The position numbers and the translations under genes are program-made. A stretch of 64,000 nucleotides of DNA from Syntrophomonas sp. DTU018 (GTDB lineage: Bacteria; Bacillota; Syntrophomonadia; Syntrophomonadales; Syntrophomonadaceae): positions 1,938-65,937 of the forward strand of contig LFSR01000006.1 of assembly GCA_001513155.1 (NCBI GenBank), read 5' to 3'. This document shows positions 1 through 8,299 of this stretch, piece after piece; position 1 is the first letter of the stretch; each line of letters begins with the position of its first letter. The notes under the pieces are model-generated. The model was not told where the DNA came from and did not search any database. It worked only from the letters and a program-made list of their open reading frames with translations.

Positions 1-80
1 AGCCTGGAGGATCTTTGAAAACTGCACACAGAGGAGAAAGCAGGAACAATTTACCGAGAGGTAGAGAGTTTCTCGCGCAA
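1..80 (+). other. End of 16S-23S spacer with 23S processing stem
   Basis: Internal transcribed spacer. Bases 9-33 pair with 3507-3531 beyond the 23S gene, giving a 25-position helix with one G-T wobble and one mismatch. Such a stem bracketing 23S is the usual RNase III substrate that releases pre-23S from the rRNA transcript. No tRNA gene is visible here. Confidence 0.75.
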
Positions 81-1138
81 GGTCAAGATAGTAAGGGCGT
101 ACGGGGGATGCCTAGGCGCTGACAGGCGAAGAAGGACGCGGCAAGCGGCGAAACGCCACGGGGAGCTGCAAGCGAGCGTAGATCCGTGGATCTCCGAATG
201 GGGGAACCCGGCAGAGGAGAACCTCTGTCATCCCTGCCTGAATGCATAGGGCAGGAGAGGCGAGACCCGGCGAACTGAAACATCTTAGTAGCCGGAGGAG
301 AAGAAATCAAGAGAGATTTCCTTAGTAGCGGCGAGCGAACGGGAAGGAGCCCAAACCGGTCATGTGTAAGCCTGCAAGCGTTGCATGATCGGGGTTGAGG
401 GGCCCCTGGGGTACAGTTGCAGATGTACCAAAGAGTTAGAAATTATCTGGTTAGGCGAATGGACTGGAAAGTCCAGCCGCAGAGAGTGAGAGCCTCGTAG
501 CCGAAAGCCAGATAACTCTTCAGGGGAACCCCGAGTACCGCCGGACACGTGGAACCCGGTGGGAAGCAGGGAGGACCACCTTCCAAGGCTAAATACTAGT
601 CAGCGACCGATAGAGGAGAGTACCGTGAGGGAAAGGTGAAAAGCACCCCGGGAGGGGAGTGAAAGAGAACCTGAAACCGTATGCCTACAAGCAGTCGGAG
701 CACGATTGAAAGCGTGTGACGGCGTACCTTTTGTAGAATGGGCCAGCGAGTTACGACAGCAAGCGAGGTTAAGTCTGAAAGGGACGGAGCCGAAGCGAAA
801 GCGAGTCTGAAAGGGCGTGTAGTTTGTTGTTGTAGACCCGAAACCGGGTGACCTATCCATGGCCAGGGTGAAGTTTTGGTAGCACAAAATGGAGGCCCGA
901 ACCAGAGTGCGTTAAAAAGCGCGTGGATGAGCTGTGGATAGCGGTGAAAAGCCAATCGAACTCGGAGATAGCTGGTTCTCCCCGAAATAGCTTTAGGGCT
1001 AGCGTCAAGAGTTTCCTTATGGGGGTAGAGCACTGGTTAGGCTAGGGGCCTTCACCGGTTACCGAACCATCCCAAACTGCGAATACCATAAGGTAAATCT
1101 TGGCAGTCAGACAATGGGTGACAAGGTCCGTTGTCGAG

Positions 1139-1171
<33 letters not shown>

Positions 1172-1218
1172 AAAATCTATGCTAAGTGGGAAAGGAGGTA
1201 GAGCCGCCCAGACAGCCA

Positions 1219-1250
<32 letters not shown>

Positions 1251-1327
1251 GAATGCGTAATAGCTCACTGGTCAAGTGGCTCTGCGCCGAAAATGTAACG
1301 GGGCTAAGCATAGTACCGAAGCTTTGG

Positions 1328-1782
1328 ATACGGAGGACGGATGACAGAGGACAGAAGACGGAGGGTTTTTCAATGGCAATTAAAAGCTATGAAGATCTGG
1401 TAGTCTATCAAGAAAGTTATAGACTTGCCTTGGAGATGCACCAGATATGCTTGCGATTACCAAAGGAAGAAAAGTATGAGCTAGTTCCTCAGATAAGGAG
1501 AGCAGCCATATCAATACCCGCCAACATAGCCGAAGGTTATGGAAGAAGGAATTCTGAAAAAGAATTCAAGCATTTCTTAAGAAATGCCATGGGTTCAACG
1601 AATGAAGTCAAGGTATATATTGATATGATAAAAGACCTTGGATATATCGAGCAAGAGACCCATAAGCAACTGAAAGCAAGATATGAAACAGTCAACAAGC
1701 AGATATACCGACTCATTCAGAAATGGACTAAATACGAAACAGAAAGATCCGACTTCTGACTTCCGTCATCCGACTTCCGTAT
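1328..1782 (+). other. 23S rRNA intervening sequence (IVS)
   Basis: Extra sequence inside 23S, inserted where conserved rRNA (ending near CCGAAGCTTTGG) would continue directly to GGTAGGGGAGCG; this matches the helix 45 region (about E. coli 1170), a known IVS site. The edges 1328-1345 and 1765-1782 are inverted repeats (16 of 18 positions), and the stem continues less perfectly to about 1363 and 1747. The 5' arm is built of degenerate GGACGGA-like units. In characterised cases RNase III removes such inserts and the rRNA works as two fragments; that is inferred here. Confidence 0.85.
1373..1759 (+). CDS. S23 four-helix bundle protein encoded in the 23S IVS
   Basis: 128-residue protein of the IVS-encoded S23/four-helix bundle family (TIGR02436 type). 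The N-terminal pattern SYEDLVVYQESY and the core AAISIPANIAEGYGRR are family hallmarks; the rest is amphipathic helix. I chose the ATG after GGAGG at 1360-1364; reading further upstream would run into conserved 23S sequence. The function is not established: members form helical bundles or rings and some are thought to assist rRNA fragments or act with mobile elements. Its 3' end overlaps the right arm of the IVS stem, so gene and excision structure are interlocked. Confidence 0.9.
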   Translation: MAIKSYEDLVVYQESYRLALEMHQICLRLPKEEKYELVPQIRRAAISIPANIAEGYGRRNSEKEFKHFLRNAMGSTNEVKVYIDMIKDLGYIEQETHKQLKARYETVNKQIYRLIQKWTKYETERSDF

Positions 1783-2243
1783 GGTAGGGGAGCGTTCCTA
1801 TCGGGCAGAAGCTATACCGAAAGGAGTAGTGGACTGATAGGAAGTGAGAATGCTGGCATAAGTAAGCGAGAAGGCAGGTGAGAATCCTGCCCGCCGGAAG
1901 CCTAAGGATTCCTGGGGAAGGCTCGTCCGCCCAGGGTAAGCCGGGACCTAACCCGAGGCCGGAAGGCGTAGGGGATGGATAACTGGTTGAGATTCCAGTG
2001 CCACCTACAAACCGATTGAGCGAGGGGGTGACGCAGGAGGATAGGTGAAGCGTGCGGATGGAAGAGCACGTCCAAGCACTTAGGAGGCAGAGTAGGCAAA
2101 TCCGCTCTGTGGGAACTCTGAGGTGTGAAGGGGAGGGAAGCGTAGTACCGAAGTCACTGATTCCAGACTGCCAAGAAAAGCCTCTAGCGAGGTTTGGGGT
2201 GCCCGTACCGCAAACCGACACAGGTAGGCAAGGAGAGAATCCT

Positions 2244-2275
<32 letters not shown>

Positions 2276-2481
2276 CGGCAAAATGACCCCGTAACTTCGG
2301 GAGAAGGGGTGCTCCGTTATCGTTAGGAAACGAAGCGAGAGGGAGCCGCAGAGAACAGGCCCAGGCGACTGTTTACCAAAAACACAGGTCTCTGCGAAAT
2401 CGAAAGATGAAGTATAGAGGCTGACGCCTGCCCGGTGCCGGAAGGTTAAGGGGAAAGGTTAGCGGGAGACTGCGAAGCTTT

Positions 2482-2546
<65 letters not shown>

Positions 2547-2829
2547 TGGTAAGTTCAGACCCGCACGAAAGGCGTAACGATCTGGGCACTGTCTCGACGA
2601 GGGGCTCGGTGAAATTGTAGTACCGGTGAAGATGCCGGTTACCTGCGATAGGACAGAAAGACCCCGTGGAGCTTTACTGCAGCCTGATATTGGATTTTGG
2701 TAGTTTATGTACAGGATAGGTGGGAGGCTAAGAAGGCAGGTCGCCAGGCTTGCTGGAGCCATCGGTGGGATACCACTCTTAAATTGCTGGAGTTCTAACC
2801 TAGGTCCGTGAACCGGATCAGGGACAGTT

Positions 2830-2868
<39 letters not shown>

Positions 2869-3025
2869 GGTAACGGAGGCGCCCAAAGGTTTCCTCAGCG
2901 CGGATGGAAATCGCGCGAAGAGTGTAAAGGCATAAGGGAGCTTGACTGCGAGAGAGACATTTCGAGCAGGGACGAAAGTCGGGCTTAGTGATCCGGCGGT
3001 ACCGAGTGGAAGGGCCGTCGCTCAT

Positions 3026-3166
<141 letters not shown>

Positions 3167-3174
3167 TGGTACGT

Positions 3175-3226
<52 letters not shown>

Positions 3227-3242
3227 CAGGAGAATTGAGAGG

Positions 3243-3275
<33 letters not shown>

Positions 3276-3334
3276 AGACCGCTGGTGTACCAGTTGTCTC
3301 GCCAGGGGCACAGCTGGGTAGCTATGTCTGGAGA

Positions 3335-3367
<33 letters not shown>

Positions 3368-3538
3368 GACCTCAAGATGAGTTCTCCCACTCCGATAAGG
3401 AGGTAAGATCCCATCAAGACTAGGTGGTAGATAGGCCAGGAGTGTAAGTGCAGCGATGCATTAAGCAGACTGGTACTAATAGATCGAGGTCTTGACCTTA
3501 AGGAAACTCTGTGTGCAGTTTTGAAGGATCCTCGCCGT

Positions 3539-3574
3539 GTCATTGCGAGGAGCGAAGCGACGCGGCAATCTCTC
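3539..3574 (+). repeat. GTCATTGCGAG-type palindromic repeat, copy 1
   Basis: About 36 bp with imperfect dyad symmetry around GAGCGAAGCGACGCGG. Related copies lie at 3799-3833 (inverted), 3854-3889 and 27988-28020, plus a decayed one near 28287. The form resembles REP-like elements common in bacterial intergenic DNA. It sits in the 23S-5S spacer just past the processing stem. Confidence 0.7.
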
Positions 3575-3603
3575 AAACATAAACTAAATAAGTAATCAAA
3601 TTT

Positions 3604-3716
3604 CCTGGTGACAATAGCGGAGGGGAAACACCCGTACCCATCCCGAACACGGCAGTTAAGCCCTCCAGCGCCGATGGTACTGCGCGTAAGCGTGGGAGAG
3701 TAGGTCGTTGCCAGGA
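3604..3716 (+). rRNA. 5S ribosomal RNA
   Basis: About 113 nt. The terminal stem pairs TCCTGG with CCAGGA, and the internal block CCCATCCCGAACACGG is the 5S loop/helix III signature. It follows 23S by about 100 bases in the usual 16S-23S-5S order. End points are estimated from the terminal stem and may be off by 1-2 bases. Confidence 0.95.
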
Positions 3717-3748
3717 ATTAATTATTTTCTGAAAGAAAAAACAGAAAA

Positions 3749-3773
3749 AAAGGACCTGAAAGCCCGGTCCTTT
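3749..3773 (+). other. Terminator-like hairpin after 5S (no T-run)
   Basis: AAAGGACC (3749-3756) pairs with GGTCCTTT (3766-3773) around a short loop containing GAAAG. No T-run follows, so it is a weak terminator at best. A near-duplicate with a T-run lies at 3926-3952; the two flank a pair of palindromic repeats, which suggests a local duplication split by repeat insertion. Confidence 0.5.
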
Positions 3774-3798
3774 GAGAGTATCAAAAAATTAGCCAAAA

Positions 3799-3833
3799 GA
3801 GATCGCCACGTCGCTACGCTCCTCGCGATGACA
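3799..3833 (-). repeat. GTCATTGCGAG-type palindromic repeat, copy 2 (inverted)
   Basis: The reverse complement reads TGTCATCGCGAGGAGCGTAG and onward, matching copy 1 with a few changes. It lies 20 bases from copy 3 in the opposite orientation, making a head-to-head pair like the paired REP arrangement. Confidence 0.65.
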
Positions 3834-3853
3834 TACCAAAAGGCCATCTTATG

Positions 3854-3889
3854 TGTCATTGCGAGCCCCGGAGGGGCGTGGCAATCTCG
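3854..3889 (+). repeat. GTCATTGCGAG-type palindromic repeat, copy 3
   Basis: Third copy; the central dyad has changed to CCCCGGAGGGG while both flanks (GTCATTGCGAG and GTGGCAATCTC) are kept, as expected if the hairpin shape is conserved rather than the exact loop. Confidence 0.65.
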
Positions 3890-3925
3890 AACGTCTAACC
3901 GCTAAAAGACTTCTTTGACAGCTTG

Positions 3926-3953
3926 AAAGGACCGGAAAGCCGATCCTTTTTTC
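3926..3953 (+). terminator. Probable rRNA operon terminator
   Basis: A ten-position stem (AAAGGACCGG with CCGATCCTTT, one mismatch) around AAAG, followed by a T-run TTTTTTC. It is the first hairpin plus T-run after 5S on the plus strand. It may also help end the convergent ferritin-like gene on the minus strand. Confidence 0.6.
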
Positions 3954-3957
3954 TTTC

Positions 3958-4418
3958 CTACCATACTTCAGGAAAAGCCATGTTGGTGTACAATTCTTCC
4001 AGTCGGGTCTTGTGACTCTGTTCCATATAGGAGAGTTCCTCAAAAATTTTCGCCTGTTCAGGAGTTTCGCTATGTTCGGCCATACTTTTATAGTGATTCA
4101 TAGCCATTTCTTCTCTTTTCATAGCTAAAGTGATGGCATCCACCGGCTTCATATCGGCAGTCAAAGGAGGTAATTCTTCTACGGTTTCCGCTACCTTAAA
4201 ATCAGCTGTGCGCTTGAATCTAAGGGGTTTCTCCGGGTTTTCAAGAAGGATTGCAGGATTTTCTGGTGCTTTTGTTCTTCTTCAGCCAATTCAGCAAAAA
4301 TTTGTTTAACGGAAGAATCCAGGTTTTTTTGGGATAATGCATGATAAAACTCGTACGCTTCAATTTCCCAGTCCATAGCCATCTTTAATATGGCCTCTAT
4401 ATCTGATTGGCTCATCAT
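3958..4418 (-). pseudogene. Ferritin-like (rubrerythrin-type) gene, frameshifted
   Basis: Two helical halves make one ferritin-like protein of about 150 residues. The first (4418 to about 4227) carries EIEAYEFYHAL and EEEQKHQ; the second (about 4224 to 3958) carries REEMAMNHY and MEQSHKTRLEEL. These E-plus-ExxH motifs are the di-iron ligand pattern of the rubrerythrin/ferritin-like family, usually acting in peroxide or iron handling. Restoring one base in the G4 run at 4224-4227 joins the frames through NPLRFKRTADFKVAETVEE. It starts at ATG 4418 after AGGTGAT. A sequencing error in the homopolymer is as likely as a real mutation. Confidence 0.75.
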
Positions 4419-4506
4419 ATCACCTGCCTGCGATTTTTCCCATTGTACTAGACCCCGGAAAGACTGGCAACAAATAGTGACAGTTTTTTGTACTTTTATG
4501 GTTAAG

Positions 4507-4545
4507 AAAAGGGATGGCTGTCACATAACGCTAGCCATCCCTTTG
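4507..4545 (-). terminator. Terminator of the 40-residue gene
   Basis: On the minus strand AAGGGATGGCT pairs perfectly with AGCCATCCCTT over a 12-base loop and is followed by TTCTTAACC. It lies 14 bases past the stop of the small gene at 4559-4681, which supports that gene being real. Confidence 0.75.
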
Positions 4546-4558
4546 ATGGGTGAGGATA

Positions 4559-4681
4559 TTAACAGATAAAATATCTCAGATCCATGAACATATCTTCCAT
4601 TTCATCTTCAAATTTCTGTTGAATTCGGTCGCGGCTATTATCAAACTCCTGCTCTTCTGGCCTATAGTTGTTTTCGTGCAT
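4559..4681 (-). CDS. Small acidic/basic mixed protein of 40 residues, unknown
   Basis: ATG at 4681 follows AAAGGTGG by seven bases; the reading frame is 40 codons and ends TAA just before a strong hairpin terminator. The protein begins MHENNYRPEEQEFDNSRDR, has a charged middle (KFEDEMEDMF) and ends LRYFIC. It has no signal peptide or membrane segment and looks like a single amphipathic helix with a terminal Cys. It lies 88 bases downstream of the CoA-transferase gene on the same strand and could be read from its promoter. I do not recognise a family. Confidence 0.6.
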   Translation of the reverse strand: MHENNYRPEEQEFDNSRDRIQQKFEDEMEDMFMDLRYFIC

Positions 4682-4769
4682 AAGATGACCACCTTTGCTG
4701 TTTCGGTTAGCTTGTGCATCAATTACAGCCGCTATTCCCGGTTAATTTTTGATTCTGGTCATCATATGG

Positions 4770-6125
4770 CTATTCGATCTTGTTGGTCCGGCGCCAGATT
4801 TTCATTTCCTGGGCCTGGCGGATAAGATCATCCCGGAAGTCCGGATGAGCCACGCTGATTAATTTCTCCGCCCGGGACCAGGTAGGCTGTCCTTTCAGCT
4901 GCACTTTTCCGTATTCAGTGACAACATAATCTACCAGGGTGCGGGGAGTTGTCACGATGCTGCCTGTTTTCAGGGTGGGTACAATGCGAGAGTGAACGGT
5001 GCCGTTTCTGTCGGTGTAGGTACTGGTCAGGCAGAGAAAGCTCTTGCCTCCATTGGAGTACCAGGCGCCTTCTACAAAATCCAGCTGACCTCCGGTGCCG
5101 GATATTTGCCGTGTTCCTGAACTCTCGGAACAGACCTGACCGAACAGGTCAATCTCAATGGCATTGTTAATAGAGATTACATTGTCATTGCGGCCGATAA
5201 CCCGGGGATCATTAGTGTAAGAACAGGGATGACTGGCTATTAAGGGATTGTCGTCCACAAAATCGTAGGATTTTTTGGTGCCCAGACAGAAAGTGGCCAC
5301 TATTTTCCCCCGGTCGGTGGCTTTGTACCGGCCGGTAATTTTGCCTGCTTCGAACAGGTCAACCATGGAATCGCAGAACATTTCACTGTGAATACCCAGG
5401 TGGGTAAGATCCGTATCGCACAGGAGTTCTCCCAATACGTTGGGCAAAGTACCCACTCCCAGCTGCAGGCAAGCCCGGTCAGGGATTTCTTCCAGTATCA
5501 GTTCGGCCATGCGCTTGTCCGCTTCACTGGGTTCCGGAGAAGGAGGCAGTTCAAATATGGGAGGATTGCTGCCTTCGATGATGTAATCAACCATGGAAAT
5601 ATGCAGGCCATCTTCTGAACCCCCTAGCATCCGGGGCAAGTTTTGGTTTACTTCTACAATAACGGTAGCGGCCTGCATGGCCCCTTCAAAACAATAGGTA
5701 TTACCAACCCCAAAGGAGAAAAAGCCGTGTTCATCCATGGGAGCAACTTGCACTACACAGGTGTAAGGCGGGTAGGTAGGCAGGGTAAACATCTCGTTAG
5801 CTTGGCTGAAATTGGCGGGAGTATAGTACAGCAAGCCTTTGTCATGCATTTTGCGGTCTACGGCGCTGAAGTAGCAGCTATTGCAGGTGAAAACCCTATG
5901 TTCAGGGTCGCACATAGCCGTCTGCAAAGGGGGCAGCAAGCCGGCGCCGTAGAAAATGTTGATTTCGGTTAATTCATGAATGCGCTGGGCTAAACAATTG
6001 TCAAAATCAACCGGCCTGCTTAGGAAACTGCCATACAAAATATAGTCTACCGGCTTAATTAATCCCGCCGCTTTTTCAGGAGTAATCAGCTTCTGCTTAT
6101 ATTCCTCGTAGTAAGATCTTTTCAT
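4770..6125 (-). CDS. Acetyl-CoA hydrolase/transferase family CoA-transferase
   Basis: 451 residues, the family's usual length. It likely swaps CoA between an acyl-CoA and acetate (4-hydroxybutyrate or butyrate CoA-transferase type). GIHSEMF with Glu248 fits the catalytic glutamate position of 4-hydroxybutyrate CoA-transferase (about 238); the C-terminal half has [15 protein letters not shown], the glycine-rich CoA-binding loop. It starts at ATG 6125 after AAAGGAGG. It is a paralogue of the gene at 32243-33613. In a syntrophic fatty-acid oxidiser such enzymes activate butyrate or crotonate; exact substrate cannot be read from the sequence. Confidence 0.9.
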   Translation of the reverse strand: MKRSYYEEYKQKLITPEKAAGLIKPVDYILYGSFLSRPVDFDNCLAQRIHELTEINIFYGAGLLPPLQTAMCDPEHRVFTCNSCYFSAVDRKMHDKGLLYYTPANFSQANEMFTLPTYPPYTCVVQVAPMDEHGFFSFGVGNTYCFEGAMQAATVIVEVNQNLPRMLGGSEDGLHISMVDYIIEGSNPPIFELPPSPEPSEADKRMAELILEEIPDRACLQLGVGTLPNVLGELLCDTDLTHLGIHSEMFCDSMVDLFEAGKITGRYKATDRGKIVATFCLGTKKSYDFVDDNPLIASHPCSYTNDPRVIGRNDNVISINNAIEIDLFGQVCSESSGTRQISGTGGQLDFVEGAWYSNGGKSFLCLTSTYTDRNGTVHSRIVPTLKTGSIVTTPRTLVDYVVTEYGKVQLKGQPTWSRAEKLISVAHPDFRDDLIRQAQEMKIWRRTNKIE

Positions 6126-6436
6126 GATGATAACCTCCTTTTAGGGCTTTCCTATGTGGTTTGTATTTTGCAATGCCGTATGCCTCATATACATCCTACG
6201 ACCATTATTGTCCCCATGTAAAGTTTTAATAAATTTTGAAAAGGGAGACAGAGCCGCAGGAACATGATGGGGGCTGAAGTGATTGGATGAATTGATGATT
6301 GGGTGAGATAAACGGCATTTTTACCAGTTAACTGGAGATACTGGAGGAGAAAGGGGAATAAACGGCGAAAAGGGGGTTCAGGTTATAATCCTAATTAGTT
6401 CGGACAGAAAACTCAGGATGTAAAGGAGTGATTAAT
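6126..6436. other. Divergent spacer between CoA-transferase and mscL
   Basis: 311 bases without a gene. It must hold the CoA-transferase promoter (minus strand; no clear consensus seen) and the mscL promoter, for which TATAAT at 6384-6389 is a good -10. A box TAAACGGCGAAAAGGG lies just upstream of that -10 and recurs before the AIM24-family gene; TAAACGGC also occurs at about 6308. Confidence 0.5.
6343..6381 (+). promoter_or_regulatory. Shared 39-bp box, copy upstream of mscL
   Basis: Starts GGAGGAGAAAGGGGAATAAA and runs on to CGGCGAAAAGGG. About 33 of 39 positions match 6865-6903, which lies at the same relative place before the next gene. It ends 3 bases before TATAAT. A regulator site or special -35 region is likely; no factor is identified. 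Confidence 0.45.
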
Positions 6437-6811
6437 GTGTGGCAAGAATTCAAAGAGTTTGCCATTAAGGGCAATGTATTAGATTTAGCCATTGCAGTAG
6501 TTATAGGTAGTGCTTTTGGGAAAATCGTGTCTTCCCTGGTAAGCAATATAATAATGCCTTTGATTGGGTTGCTTTTGGGGGGCTTGGATTTTTCCGGGTT
6601 GAAAATCCAGGTGGGAGATGAACAGATCCTTTATGGCATGTTTATTCAAAATTTAGTGGACTTTTTTATAATTGCCATGGCCGTTTTTCTATTCGTTAAA
6701 GCCATCAACAAATTCAAAAAACCAGCGGAAGAGGCTGAAACAGAAGCCGTTCCTACCAATGCCGAGATTCTGTTAACGGAAATTAGAGACTTGCTCAAGG
6801 ATGCCCGGTAA
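6437..6811 (+). CDS. mscL: Large-conductance mechanosensitive channel
   Basis: Pentameric inner-membrane channel that opens under membrane tension and vents solutes during osmotic downshock. 124 residues starting [20 protein letters not shown], the conserved MscL N-terminus with first membrane helix (about 12-45) and [12 protein letters not shown]; a second helix spans about 66-92 ([18 protein letters not shown]), followed by a charged C-terminal helix. GTG 6437 is preferred over GTG 6428 because AGGAG at 6424-6428 then stands 8 bases upstream and the product starts like other MscL proteins. Confidence 0.95.
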   Translation: MWQEFKEFAIKGNVLDLAIAVVIGSAFGKIVSSLVSNIIMPLIGLLLGGLDFSGLKIQVGDEQILYGMFIQNLVDFFIIAMAVFLFVKAINKFKKPAEEAETEAVPTNAEILLTEIRDLLKDAR

Positions 6812-6864
6812 AAGTTATCTGCCCGTTACCCGCGGAATTTTTCGCCGGTTGGGTTCGGGCTTTA

Positions 6865-6903
6865 GAGGAGAAATGGCAGTAAACGGCGAAAAGGGCTGTT
6901 CAT
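6865..6903 (+). promoter_or_regulatory. Shared 39-bp box, copy upstream of the AIM24-family gene
   Basis: Second copy of the box at 6343-6381, again just upstream of a TATA-like -10 (TATAAC at 6903-6908). The common core is TAAACGGCGAAAAGGG. Its repetition before two adjacent genes of membrane-related function suggests co-regulation. Confidence 0.45.
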
Positions 6904-6931
6904 ATAACTTTTGATGCGGAGGATATAGATT

Positions 6932-7717
6932 ATGGCCCATGAGATTGATTACAAAGTATATGGAAATGAAATGCAGTTTGTGGAGATCCAGTTGGATCCG
7001 GGAGAAAGCGTTATTGCTGAGGCTGGAGCCATGATGTATATGGATGACGGGATCAGTATGCAGACTATTTTTGGCGATGGTTCCGATTCCGGCGGCGGCG
7101 GTCTGGGGAGCAAACTCCTGTCAGCGGGCAAGCGGCTGATAACCGGGGAAAGCCTGTTTATGACGGTTTTTACCAACAAAGGACCGGGCAGAAGGCAGGA
7201 ATCCTTTGCCGCTCCTTACCCAGGTAAAATCATACCTATAAATTTACAGGAGTATGACGGCAAGATTATTTGCCAGAAGGATGCCTTTTTATGTGCTGCC
7301 AAGGGAGTATCCGTGGGGATTGACTTTAAGCGCAAACTGGGAGTTGGCTTGTTCGGCGGAGAAGGTTTTATCATGCAGAAATTAGAAGGGGATGGCTGGA
7401 CTTTCATCCATGCCGGGGGTACCATTCACGAAAGACAGTTAGCTTCCGGCGAACTGCTGCGGGTAGATACCGGCTGTCTGGTAGCTCTGACCAAAACCGT
7501 CAAGTATGATATTGAAATGGTGAAAGGAATCAAGTCGGTATTCTTCGGCGGAGAGGGACTGTTCTTTGCTACCCTGAGAGGACCGGGAACCGTCTGGCTG
7601 CAGTCCCTGCCCTTTAACCGCCTGGCTGACCGTATTTTGAGCCTGGGCGGGAACAGCGGCCGGAAAGAGGAAGGGTCCCTTTTAGGCACGTTAGGCAACC
7701 TGATTGATGGGGACTAG
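6932..7717 (+). CDS. TIGR00266/AIM24 family protein
   Basis: 261 residues of the TIGR00266 (AIM24, tryptophan RNA-binding attenuator-like fold) family, found widely in bacteria and in mitochondria; its biochemical role is unsettled. Typical elements are [19 protein letters not shown] near the N-terminus, a glycine-rich [20 protein letters not shown] stretch, and the closing [10 protein letters not shown]. It is soluble with many beta strands and no signal peptide. ATG 6932 follows GGAGGATATAGATT. It is preceded by the same 39-bp box as mscL. Confidence 0.85.
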   Translation: MAHEIDYKVYGNEMQFVEIQLDPGESVIAEAGAMMYMDDGISMQTIFGDGSDSGGGGLGSKLLSAGKRLITGESLFMTVFTNKGPGRRQESFAAPYPGKIIPINLQEYDGKIICQKDAFLCAAKGVSVGIDFKRKLGVGLFGGEGFIMQKLEGDGWTFIHAGGTIHERQLASGELLRVDTGCLVALTKTVKYDIEMVKGIKSVFFGGEGLFFATLRGPGTVWLQSLPFNRLADRILSLGGNSGRKEEGSLLGTLGNLIDGD

Positions 7718-7734
7718 GATATGATTCAATTGCC

Positions 7735-7782
7735 GTGGGTTGCAGCGGCTCGCTGTAACTCCCCGACTAATATTCATGCTTA
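7735..7782 (+). repeat. GGGTTGCA...CTAATACTCCTGCTTA repeat family, copy A
   Basis: Dispersed intergenic repeat of about 48 bp. This copy reads GTGGGTTGCAGCGGCTCGC and ends TTCATGCTTA. Related copies are at 20877-20925, 28068-28114, 28227-28275 and 44949-44997. It lies in the 237-base gap before csfB; further in that gap the string ATTGCTGTGAAATGGC also recurs near 27940, next to two other copies. Confidence 0.6.
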
Positions 7783-7954
7783 AGCCATGCAGCGATGCTT
7801 TCATTCATCGCAGCCTGTGCACAGGTGACAATTGCTGTGAAATGGCCTGCCAGCTGGCGATGGCAAATAAGATATACTTTGTTAACACTTTGAGGCATAG
7901 CTACATAACGTAATGACAAAGAGTTAAGTATTCTGCTGCTGAGCAAAGGGAATA

Positions 7955-8200
7955 ATGACAGAAAAAAGGAAGTTTGGCACCATGAGAGAGGCATACCAGT
8001 TAATGGTCCCCTCTGCACGAGGGATTCTCTTGCCCCGTTGCTACCTGTGCGGGGAAGTGCCCTCCCAGGGGATTCATGGCGGAATGAAGATCAGAAAAGC
8101 TTTTATTTGCTGCGATTGTGAGCAAGATATAGTTCATATGGAAGTGGGCTCCATCCAATACCAAACCGTAGTCAACAAGTTAAAAGAACTCTTCATTTAA
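7955..8200 (+). CDS. csfB: Anti-sigma-G factor Gin (CsfB family)
   Basis: 81 residues. Gin/CsfB binds sigma-G (and sigma-E in B. subtilis) to time forespore transcription. The family zinc pattern is present: C29xxC32 and C52CxC55, with GIH between and a C-terminal NKLKELFI like the Bacillus YVKKLKSI. Position supports the call: in B. subtilis csfB lies just upstream of yaaO and tmk as here. ATG 7955 has AAAGGG upstream; a shorter start at 7982 is possible. A strong terminator follows at once, so it is monocistronic. Confidence 0.85.
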   Translation: MTEKRKFGTMREAYQLMVPSARGILLPRCYLCGEVPSQGIHGGMKIRKAFICCDCEQDIVHMEVGSIQYQTVVNKLKELFI

Positions 8201-8230
8201 GGTACCTGCAGGGGTACCTTAATTTTTTTC
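8199..8230 (+). terminator. csfB terminator
   Basis: AAGGTACC pairs with GGTACCTT over a short loop, followed by AATTTTTTTC. It begins at the csfB stop codon. Confidence 0.9.
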
Positions 8231-8299
8231 GTGGATTAATGGTTGGCGGTTCATATACAATGAATATAATCAGGAACGATTTAGCAGGTGGGAGAGAGA

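Noticed and set aside
3708-3905. 65-codon frame after 5S
   Set aside because: It covers the hairpin and repeat sequences and begins inside the 5S gene.
6130-6230. Sigma-54 promoter (GGCATACGGCATTGC) before the first CoA-transferase
   Set aside because: Spacing between GG and GC is 11 rather than 10 and the -24 box lacks the usual TGGCAC.
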